Positions 55,670 through 64,000 of a stretch of 64,000 nt of DNA are shown piece after piece. Each line of letters opens with the position of its first letter. The stretch's first letter is position 1. The notes beneath the pieces were generated by a model that saw only the letters and a list, made by a program, of their open reading frames with translations, made no database searches and was not told where the DNA came from. Location of the stretch: the NCBI GenBank assembly GCA_002989075.1, contig PSQN01000010.1, positions 558,001 through 622,000 on the forward strand. The letters are read 5' to 3'. The DNA is from Arthonia radiata. Taxonomy: Eukaryota > Ascomycota > Arthoniomycetes > Arthoniales > Arthoniaceae. The translations under genes were made by a program, and so were the position numbers.

Positions 55670-56824
55670 CTAACCCACAGGGAAGTACTTCTCAATCCAC
55701 TCATCGAGCCTCTCGTACGATGGAGCCACCCCATCATGCAACGGCAGCGCGTGTCCAGCGCCCGGCTGTATGAACGTCTCAATCTTCTGAGTGCCGTTGA
55801 ACTTCCTGATAGCAACGCTGTCGTCCCCGAACTTATCATTGCAGTTGAAATGACACGTCACATCCTTCTCCGACGCCAGATAAAGCACCGGGCCATGGTA
55901 AGCAGGCGCAGCAGCCGGCAGCAAGCTCGCAGCGAGTATCTCCCCCAGTGTGAACGGCTGCTTGATAGCCTCTGACGCCGCCAGGACGTCCGGCGTGAAG
56001 TTCGGGTACGAGAAGAAATAGTACTGCAGATTCTGCTCCGAGGACCAGGTCAGCCAGTTGTCGCTGTACACTTCTTTCGGGAATCGATCAGGGATGTTTT
56101 CGTTGGCGAGGTTGAAGCCTGAGGATGCGATGAGCTGGAGCTCCAACTCGCTGTCTTCGCCCACGCCCGTGAGCACTACGCCGTCGCTGACGGTGGGCGC
56201 TAGCGCGGCGAGTCCGACCGTCAATTTCGAGCCGTAGCTGTGGCCAACGTGGATGATGTGCGAAGGGGGTTGGGTAAGGCCGGGGATCTGACCGGCGCGA
56301 GCCATTTTCGTGAGAGAGTGGAGTATTTCGACTTCGACCAAGGGCTGGATCTCGTTGTAGGGGTCTGCGATGGTCGATGGTGCGAAGCCCAAACGGTTCC
56401 AGGAGAGAGTGGTGTAGCCTGAGGCTGTGGCGGCTTGGACATGGCTATATGGTGAATCTTCTTCCCCGGGGAGATGAAAGTCCCAGTACGACGCATTGAA
56501 GCCAATGCCATGGGTCAAGAGCTGGAGGGTCAAAGCCTTGGGCCCAGGGTTGTTGGGTGCACAGATAGCACCGGAGATCTTGAACGTCTTGGTCAATGTT
56601 GATGTCTGGGGTGGTGGCGCCGGTACGCTGGGCTTCGTAGTAAGCAGCTGGGCGTAGGAGATTGCTTCGACTTGGTTCGTGATGGGTGGCAGCGATGGCT
56701 TCACGATCGTGTCAGTACTGACGGGGACGTCGATAAGGAATTCATGGCACGAGTAACCCGTTTTCGCTATGGGTGTTGCTATGGCCACCGCCAGCAAGGA
56801 AAAGAAGGGTAGAAAAGCGTGCAT
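55670..56824 (-). CDS. Secreted alpha/beta hydrolase
   Basis: Single exon, 384 residues. Residues 1-17 are a signal peptide (MHAFLPFFSLLAVAIATP), so the protein enters the secretory pathway. LLTHGIGFNASYWDF is the oxyanion-loop region, IIHVGHSYGSK carries the GxSxG nucleophile (Ser about 197), LYLASEKDVTCHFNC the likely Asp, and QPGAGHALPLH the catalytic His, so the triad is complete. Paired cysteines and NxS/T sites fit secretion. The family resembles fungal extracellular esterase/lipase-like hydrolases; the substrate is unknown. No introns. Confidence 0.82.
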   Translation of the reverse strand: MHAFLPFFSLLAVAIATPIAKTGYSCHEFLIDVPVSTDTIVKPSLPPITNQVEAISYAQLLTTKPSVPAPPPQTSTLTKTFKISGAICAPNNPGPKALTLQLLTHGIGFNASYWDFHLPGEEDSPYSHVQAATASGYTTLSWNRLGFAPSTIADPYNEIQPLVEVEILHSLTKMARAGQIPGLTQPPSHIIHVGHSYGSKLTVGLAALAPTVSDGVVLTGVGEDSELELQLIASSGFNLANENIPDRFPKEVYSDNWLTWSSEQNLQYYFFSYPNFTPDVLAASEAIKQPFTLGEILAASLLPAAAPAYHGPVLYLASEKDVTCHFNCNDKFGDDSVAIRKFNGTQKIETFIQPGAGHALPLHDGVAPSYERLDEWIEKYFPVG

Positions 56825-57397
56825 GATGGTATCTTTAAGTTCGTTCAGATGCTGGCTGCTTTATTGCTTTCGTGCGATGAATGGTTGCCTTTAGAGCTCA
56901 CAGCAGATCGCCTCATACTTATATGCACTGGACAACGAGCTCGAGAGTCGAGCCTGTCCCTAGGCGGACTCATTTGGAAAGAGAATGCTTGAAAATTAGT
57001 CAACGGGGTGAAATTTAATCGCCATTGATGCACGTCAGACAAAATTAGGGAATGAGGCGGAGAGGCCTTGGCAGATTACTCAAGGATGAGGATTTGGAAT
57101 TGGTGCTCGCATGCTCGCATGGTCTCTGCCATTGGTATAAATTTGCCCAAGAGTTGAAAAATAAAGTGACTGTTCTCTCCATCCTCGGACGTTCAGGGCG
57201 CGTCTGAGAATCTCGGCCGTCCGCGCACATTCAACAACACGCATGTCTTTCTTGATATTTCCGGTCAGTTTGCTGCTTTCGAGGGAGAGACCGCTCACGT
57301 AAGCACGGGCCGGTCAGCACGCCTGGGGAAGTAACCTTTCCCTTTTGTGGGTAATCAACTCGACTACCGACAGAGTGTCTGCGTGTGACAAACAGTT
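56825..57397. promoter_or_regulatory. Upstream region of the secreted hydrolase
   Basis: About 570 bp up to the MITE at 57398. It holds the promoter of the minus-strand hydrolase. No gene supported. Confidence 0.3.
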
Positions 57398-57645
57398 CAG
57401 AGTTGGCAATGAGTCACGCGGATCAATTCTCGACCCTGGCCTATGGGTCCGGGAAAAAAAAAGAGGGGGGACTGATCTGACTCATTTGGCCAGATTGTTG
57501 ACTATCCGTCAAATAATGCGCCCTCATATCTGACATAAAACTGACCTGAACTGACCCAGATAACTCCCAGAAGCGGGCTGATCCGCCCGAGAACTGACCT
57601 GGCCAGCACATCTGACCTGAAAGACCTGACGCATTGCCAACTCTG
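57398..57645. mobile_element. hAT-like MITE (248 bp)
   Basis: CAGAGTTGGCAATG at 57398-57411 is repeated perfectly inverted at 57632-57645, and similarity extends to 19 of 21 bases. Inside are many CTGACC/CTGACT words in one orientation, like the subterminal transposase-binding repeats of hAT elements, whose ends often begin CAG. There is no coding capacity. The expected 8-bp target duplication is not evident, so either it has decayed or the superfamily call is wrong. Confidence 0.65.
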
Positions 57646-59683
57646 GACGATTCGCTGAAGGTGTCACTGCCTAGGCTGCTCCTGAGCAGAGCCACCCAGC
57701 TAGAGCGACCCGATTGGTCCTAGGCCTGATATAGGCATTGACAAACGTAAAGAGCTCTCACCCAGGAAGAGCATGCCCGCAATTTCTCACGCTGGTATCT
57801 CCATGCCCATGTTTCAAGAGTGCTTACAGCCTATCAACCGGAAACTCTACTGTGAGAGAAACACCAAACAGCCCTCAAGCCGGCAACCACTGCGATATTG
57901 TCCAGATAATGTACAATTACAGGAAAATGTGTTACATCGTGGGCGGATTCGCTTGGACTCGGCTGATGGTGGTATATTCGTAATTGGGGGTGAGCTTGAG
58001 ACTCAGCCGCACGGCTATCAGGGATTGAAGCATATTTTACCAGGGTTACAACCGAGAAATGGAATCAACATTTGTTGGCTGGCGCGCGGACGTAATCAAA
58101 TGCGCATTGCGCGGATGGTGCCACCACAGTGACTTCCAATACTGTAGCAAAGAAGAAGCGAGGAAAGAAATTGCCTGGGAAAACAGCGTGGAATGATGAT
58201 GGCACGCCATCGGCGTGATATACGCAGCTAAATTATGCCTCAATAAGGGAGAGCAGCTCCTGCCCGCTGGTCACATGTTGTACCAATCTTCATCGAAAGG
58301 TAATTCCACAATAAATCGAGCTCCAATGACACAATCCCGTAGCAACACCAAATTCCTTAACTATGACTGCGTTCATACTGGTATTATTTGATCTAGGTTG
58401 GACAGGGAGATCCGTGCACGGGTAACATCACGATGCGCAAGGTGTTCTAGGTCACGAGAAGTGTTGGGCGCATCGCAAGCCATGCCATATCATGCTTCGC
58501 AAAGCTGTGTCCGTGCCCATGAGCTCGTCGACACCGGAGATGAGTCAGTGCTCCGCCCAGGAGGTCACGTCGGCGGAGCTGATCAACCCTGTCACCTTGT
58601 TCAGCCGGTTTTCACGGAAAGGATGCATTCCACAGCACTTGCTTTGCCTGGATATGGCCTCTGTAGTTGGTAAGATCAATGACACCACTGATGTTCCTGG
58701 ATCGAGCCGAGTCAACAGCTCACGCATACGCGGTTCCGGAATTCAAGTGCGAAAAATCGGTCAAGAACACGGCATGCCTCGGATCAACCCCTTGACAACA
58801 CATCGCAAGGCCGGCTTGGTAAGGACGAGCTAGCTAGTCTGGACTTCACAGCCGAGCCGCCTTGCAGAGCTAAGGTACCCAAGATCAGCGACGCCATCCC
58901 GCGCACGTGCAACGTGATTAGAAGCATGCTGGAATTGAACAAGAGACGCATGACTACGAAGCTGAACTGAAAGCAGTCATCCAGAGAACACTCCAAAAGA
59001 TGCAACAGCGCGGGTAGCTGCACCCTTCAGAGTAGGGCGTGGTGTCGTCTCGCCGCAGCGATTCCAAATTAGGCTATCAGCACCAACTTGGTTCAGTGAT
59101 ATGCGTTGGACCGCTCCGTTGGACCGCTCCTACCACTTGCTGATTATGAGTGAATCTGGCTCGCAGAAGAAACGGAGATTTCCACAGTGGTCTCACTTGC
59201 GTTCATATCAGGCATGCAAGCCTTCAAGATCCACCAATCCATCCATTTTGTCGCGGGACCCCCTTCAGCTGCACTTTTAGATTTCACGCTGAATGGTCGT
59301 TGTTGTGAAGTATTCATCGTGGTCGTGCTGTCGCCATGGCGCAGATTTCTACTACCACTTCACTGACGTTGTTGCAGTGATCGCCTATTTAACTCCTTTC
59401 CAGCTAAAATCGTGGGCTATTCATCACGATCCTGAGTGCCTTGAATTGTGGTCACGATTCTGGCACGCTCCTTCTCGAAAGCGCGAGAAGGCTATTGCCG
59501 CCCCAAAGACCCCCATCTGCTACAGCTCAGCTGCTATCCAGATGACTGCAATCATGGGAGGCTCAAGCCAGTGCCCCTTCCCATGGTTCACGGTTGAATT
59601 CTTCTTCTTGTCCTGTCCTCCAAGTCGTCGTCACGGCCCGATCGAATACCCATCTATACAGGTCCTTCGCTATCGATCCAGCC
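57646..59683. other. Intergenic region
   Basis: About 2 kb with only short frames (for example 58492-58833 and 59293-59838, both +) that lack domains and overlap one another. It may include the promoter of the decaying coiled-coil gene at 59684. Confidence 0.3.
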
Positions 59684-60151
59684 ATGCCAGTGGAAGCGAC
59701 AACATCCGATGTCCTTGCACCCATTCGCCAGTACCTACTGGCTTAGACTTACGAGTCACTCGATTACCTCAGAAGCATCGTCACGGCATTCACGAACAGA
59801 GACCCCACCGCCAACATGAGACAGGCAGTCCTCAATAGCACAGACGAGCTCTGGACCCAGATTGACAAACACAAAAGCGGCGTGGAAGAGGCAGAGAAAG
59901 AGGACAAAGAATTTCGAGGTCTAGCAAATCGTTACAGAATCGACTGGAAGTTCCAAACTTCGCGTGCAGACAAGATCGAGGAAGAATGGCTTGCTGCGGA
60001 GCGCCAAATGGAGAAGGAGAGGAAAGACATGTCCGCACAACGAGATCAACACAAACTGGCAAACGAATAGCTGTCACGGCAGTATGAGGCTCTCAAGACG
60101 CCGTTCTCTTAAGACGCCATGACGGCAATAGTCAAAAGTGCGTTCAGCTGA
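59684..60151 (+). pseudogene. Coiled-coil gene, first segment with in-frame stops
   Basis: From ATG 59684 one frame reads through TAG 59744, TAG 60068 and TAA 60110 to TGA 60149. The intervening protein is smooth and helical (VLAPIRQYLLA, TYESLDYLRSIVTAF, ELWTQIDKHKSGVEEAEKED, WLAAERQMEKERKDM), a charged coiled coil. Each TAG/TAA could come from a Gln codon by one C-to-T change at CpA. No splice sites were found that remove the stops in phase. Probably the 5' part of the gene that continues to 63360. Confidence 0.45.
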
Positions 60152-60164
60152 CGAAGTCAAGAAA

Positions 60165-61016
60165 ATGCTGCAATGCTCTGAGCAGGCAGAAAAGACGCCA
60201 AATAAGAGACGCAAGGTAGATCCGACAGAGGAAGAGTCGGGTCTTTCTGACCTGATCAGATCACCGGTGCATCATTCGGACGATCACAGTCGACAAAAGT
60301 ACTGTCATGGGGTCGTAAACTGCACGCAGGATTGGCACACCCAAGAGAGTCGCGTTGAAGGAGCCCACCACCACGCTTACGACAATCGCATTCCTGACAG
60401 TTGCACCTTTGCTAACGGCGCCAACAAACCTGAAAGCCACACCCCCGCCAACGACGCGGACACTCTGGGCGATCAGCAACACGACCGATCTGTCCCCAGC
60501 ACGGAAAGCTTGCTCAAACCCAATCAGAGTCGCATAGGTGGTGACCTTCGAGCACAGTCGCACCCTGTATGGGTGCACACTAGTCTCCATCAAAGTCACG
60601 ACGTAGACTCTCCTGATGTCATTCAGCGGCGTGGGGTCTCTGGACACCATGAGCCCCCTGTGACGTGCAAGCTGACTGAAACATCATGGTTTTCAGCGAT
60701 CGTGTTCAAAGTGGCCACCCGTACCAAGGAGATGACGAAGAGCAAAGACGCGAAGCAAGGTATGCGACGCGAGCCCTTGTACGTCGAACCTCACTGATCT
60801 TTTCTAGTGAAAGCTATGTTGGAGATGAACAAGCACGCGCTCGTGAAATGTGTGTACACTTTATACATTAACAAGGTGGGAGTCAACACCATCTACTGGC
60901 GCGATCAAGAGGAGCCGTGTTCAGTGTGCAAGAACAATGGCAAGGACTGTGTGGTCTTCATTGATACGGACACGCTGCGTTTCTGCAAATGGGTCTCACA
61001 TCGTTCAGGCATGTAA
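60165..61016 (+). CDS. Protein with Ser/His-rich region and C-terminal cysteine cluster
   Basis: Exons 60165..60759 and 60808..61016, joined across a 48-bp GTATGC...TTCTAG intron in phase 1, give 267 residues from ATG 60165. The N-terminal half has KKMLQCSEQAEKTPNKRRKV, a likely nuclear localisation signal, then a low-complexity His/Ser/Asp region. The C-terminal 70 residues are ordered (VKAMLEMNKHALVKCVYTLY) and hold a cysteine cluster, CSVCKNNGKDCVVF and LRFCKW, a possible zinc site not assigned to any family. The frame is open a few codons before ATG 60165. It may be an independent gene or the middle of a larger decayed coiled-coil gene; the good splice junction argues it was recently functional. 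Confidence 0.45.
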
Positions 61017-61177
61017 AGACAGGGCAAACGCTGGTCCGACGGCGCAAACGGGACTGCGTATAGCTAGAAATCGCATATCCTAACGCGCGCTCGAGGATGT
61101 ATTTTGGCGCCATAAAGGTAGTGGAGATATAGCCTCTGATATGGGACTGCTTTGATCGTTCTTTCCTCGTCACAGGC

Positions 61178-62302
61178 TTGGCGGGAAAATTTCAAACTGA
61201 CGGCCCCTCCACGAAGACTCGTCGTCTTCTAAACCTTCATCCTCCACCAGCAGAGCCAGACCTCAAATTGACCTCATCCGCAACTATCATCATATTCAAA
61301 TCTTCACGACCCACATTCCCTGAACCACCACTGGTCAGGCATTTACAAGGAATACACTGAGATTTGCACCTGCTCTTCAAGGTTATCAGGTCCCACGGGT
61401 CTAAGGGACCAACCGCCGCTGACCGCTACAACCTAGCTGCTCACGGCCTCGACGTCTCATCCCGGATCCGCGCAATGATAAGACTCAATCCTCAAAGTGA
61501 AGAAGACGCTGAGCGGCGAGAAGTGCACAGAGATCTTGCTAAGCAAATGCTTGATGAGATCCCTACACTTGAGAGTCGACTGGAGAATGTGAGATGCATG
61601 CTGATGACACGTGACGATGGTCCAAGCTGACTGATGCCCAGGTCCGTAGTGAGCTACGAGCTCATGTAGACGCCATCACAGCGGCTCAGCTGGCAGGCGC
61701 GCGGGAGATAAATCTCGCAGAAAAGGCTCACAGGTACTCGGGTGATTCAGGACTGACAAGAAAATCGAACCTGGACAGCCTCATTCATAGCCTGAGAGAT
61801 CGACTGGTCGCCATCTCTCTGTTGCCTCCATGGGTCAGCGATGCACGCAAAATGGACGAATTTGCTCGCTGGAGCGACGACCAGACAGGCGGCGATTCCA
61901 TCAAGCAGCTGTTCCGCCCTGGGAACGACATGGGCAGGGACTTTCTCGTGCCAAGAAGCTTGAAAATCGTGGATGACTGTGTTGAAAAAGAGGTTGGCTG
62001 GGAAGGCTTGGCGGTATCCCGCCACCCGATTTATATGCGAATATATATGCGAGTAAGGTAGCCCGCTACCTTTCTCCTTCATCGATTCAACGTTTAATTT
62101 TCAACAGATTGTTGATACTGTCCACGCGTTCCGCAAAACTTATGATCAGCCGAGCCAAGAATTTCAAAAGCTCACAGGCGAGGCGAAGTCGTGGCAAGAA
62201 AAGACAGAGGGTCTGCAAACACAACTTGAGTCGTTGACAGCTCAGAGCAAGGATCAATAAGCTCAGTCTAAGCAGCAGATCGACGTCTTACCGCCGGGCT
62301 AA
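61178..62302 (+). pseudogene. Coiled-coil gene segment carrying a MITE/intron
   Basis: One reading path uses 61178..61588, a 53-bp GTGAGA...CCCAG intron (61589-61641), 61642..61980, a 127-nt GT...AG segment that is the MITE (61981-62107), then 62108..62302. Both junctions are phase 0. The protein is charged and helical (SEEDAERREVHRDLAKQMLD, RSELRAHVDAITAAQLAGAR, EKTEGLQTQLESLTAQSKDQ). TGA 61358 and TAA 62258 interrupt it, and near 62290 the helical frame shifts by one base, so the present copy is unlikely to be functional. Confidence 0.4.
61980..62106 (-). mobile_element. MITE copy 3 (127 bp), inverted orientation
   Basis: Ends TGTTGAAAAA and AATTTTCAACA; the interior is the reverse complement of copies 1 and 2 (GGTATCCCGCCACCCGATTT, GGTAGCCCGCTACC). 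Flanks GACTG (61975-61979) and GATTG (62107-62111) are a 5-bp duplication with one change. Together with the next base, the ends create GT at 61981 and AG at 62106-62107, and the coding frame on both sides is in phase. Confidence 0.8.
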
Positions 62303-62322
62303 AGAGAAAGCGGAGAACGAGA

Positions 62323-63360
62323 ATGCTGGGACCAACTCACACACAACGGCGGTTCTCGAATCCGAGAAGTATTCTTTGGAGGTGCGTGGCCACGAACTTC
62401 TCTTCGCCTTGTATGTCTGATGTTGCCACTGACAGCATAACTAGACTGAGCTCGGAAGGACGAAAAATGTTGCACAAACAAGCGACACGCGCACAGAAGG
62501 CGTCGGATGAAAGTCGAAGTCTGGTGCGCGTTCAAGGTGAGCTGACCCACGCCCAGAAGAAGTTCAACAATGAGGCGACTCAACGCCGTCGAGCCGAAGA
62601 CAAGGCTTCGCGGCTGGAGAATGACCTCCACCATTGCGAACGCAGAGTCACCGAAGCAGAAGCAACCCTCAAACAACCTCTCATGCAGATTGAGTAGCTC
62701 CATGCAACCCTAGAGACGACAAATGAACAACGCGACGCTGATCAGATCGAGCTTACTCGCTCGGCAGCAGTCGAGCGTGCGCATGCGACATTCTGGGAAG
62801 AGCATGGCCAAGCTGACTCGAGGATAAAGCATCTTGAGGCAGAACTCAAGGATTGTCAATTGTTACTAAAACAGAAGGATGCTGAAGCCTCCAAGTCCAT
62901 CACTACTCCATTTTCAGAGGTAGACACCGCCAAAGACCGTCGAATCTACCAGCCTATCTATGCCTACGAAGCCGCACATGCACATAGGCAGCGCGTGCAT
63001 GTCTTAGAAGTGCAGGTTCTACATTTGTCCACGCAAGCCAGCGACGCCAGCTATCAGATCTTACAACTCAAACTACACTTGCAACAGTGGCGCTTAGCCG
63101 CGGCCGCAAGTACCCGCAATGCACTTTAGAGTCAGGCCGGGGCAACAAGTCCGATGGGAGCCACTTTTCCACCCAAGTTCAGTCAGGCAAGCAGCTCACG
63201 CCAACACCATTCCAAACTTCTGATGTACCAGATCGTTCAAGAAAACGACATGCTGCTGCTCAGACCTACAATCCCACAGAGCAAGGCCGCCCTTTCAAGG
63301 CGAGCCAACTCAGCCTTCATAACCAGACTTGTCTGCAAAGTGGTGTTGAGCAGGATCTAG
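62323..63360 (+). pseudogene. Coiled-coil gene, last segment with in-frame stops
   Basis: One frame runs through TAG 62695 and TAG 63127 to TAG 63358. The protein between is a long charged coiled coil (VQGELTHAQKKFNNEATQRR, then ASRLENDLHHCERRVTEAEA, later IKHLEAELKDCQLLLKQKDA), like SMC/myosin-type rods. The continuity across TAG 62695 (ending MQIE, resuming LHATLETTNE) indicates that the stop is secondary. No ATPase or motor domain is visible. Function unknown. Confidence 0.45.
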
Positions 63361-63556
63361 TGCCCAACATCAGTGATGCCCTCCACAACATGTGTAACAA
63401 ACTCAGGACCATACTAAGATAGACACAGTAGTCATCTCCGATCGGTGGCGACATAAACAGCCACGAAAGCACGCAGATCATTAAGAAGGCAGTGCGAGCC
63501 CAACAGCGAGACTTTCGCACCGTGATTCACGGCGTTCTGGCTTCCTGTGAAGGTGA

Positions 63557-64000
63557 AGAGTTTTTCTCGACCCACAAGCTCGCCATGCTCTCATACATCG
63601 GCATACCGTACACATCCTCTACAAATCAGTCAGACGCCCATTCGAGTCCTGGCTGTCATTCGCCGATGACATCGAAGGCCACACCGTACCATACTTTGAA
63701 ACCAAGAACACCCCAGCTCCCTGGCTGTGTTCTCATGGCACTGGAGCTGTTGGTGAAGTGCTATCGGCGATGCGACAAGGCCGGTTCTTGATCAAGCACG
63801 CGGAAGACCCTAGCATACTTCAAAAACTTGTTCATCGCGTCTTGCAGCACGACAAAACATCGGTGGGCTACGCCATTGCTTATAAATTTGCAGCATACTT
63901 CGAGCTCAATTGGTCATGCACCGCAGCCAAGGAGAGCATACACATCGCTGCAGAGGATCTGTCACAGCGGACCGTGATTAAGCATGTCAGTTTCATGCGA
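63557..64000 (+). CDS. Partial open frame running off the right edge
   Basis: A frame without stops covers 148 codons from 63557 to the last base, too long for chance in this composition, and the protein is balanced: VRRPFESWLSFADDIEGHTV, then a Gly-rich turn (CSHGTGAVGEVLSAMRQG) and KLVHRVLQHDKTSVGYAIAY. No family recognised. It has no good ATG before 63769 and follows a different frame upstream, so the start probably lies behind an intron. Truncated by the window end. Confidence 0.45.

Overview
The window is a piece of a filamentous ascomycete genome. Short GT-AG introns (mostly 46-65 bp, with CTGAC/CTAAC-like branch points just before the acceptor), an AT-rich block degraded in the manner of repeat-induced point mutation (RIP), and the gene set (STT4 PI4-kinase, IRC20-type SNF2/RING helicase, fungal CorA-like, STAND N-terminal and terpene synthase proteins) suggest a Pezizomycotina species, probably a Dothideomycete. 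Gene models were spliced by eye; exon boundaries are given in the entries. No tRNA or rRNA gene was seen, but none was searched for by software.

Layout. 1-5716 is AT-rich, RIP-like retroelement debris, including a candidate LTR and a stop-riddled Copia gag, and it ends abruptly. 6166-34340 is a conserved, gene-dense block: IRC20-like helicase (-), nitronate monooxygenase (+), STT4 (+), secreted arylsulfotransferase-like protein (+), an uncertain split gene (-), a 72-aa protein (+), a WW + PhoD-like phosphatase (-), a 464-aa protein with a domain of F-box/2EXR appearance (-), a small single-membrane-span protein (+), UMP-CMP kinase (+) and a four-span membrane protein like HAM-8 (+).

34341-64000 is looser and accessory: CorA-like membrane protein (-), patatin-like phospholipase (+), a low-complexity protein with a recent 120-bp duplication (-), then a divergent cytochrome P450 (-) / class I terpene synthase (+) pair. 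Both of the pair read as intact after splicing and share a 1.2-kb intergenic region filled largely by a ~100-bp tandem repeat. This is the best candidate for an undescribed system: a minimal terpenoid pathway. Further right are a STAND N-terminal-like protein with a probable homopolymer frameshift, two alpha/beta hydrolases (one secreted), an SRR1-like protein, a dead SF1 helicase broken by two copies of a 127-128 bp MITE, a separate hAT-like MITE, and a decaying coiled-coil gene. A third MITE copy lies inside that coiled-coil gene with GT...AG ends, so it could be spliced as an intron. An open reading frame runs off the right edge.
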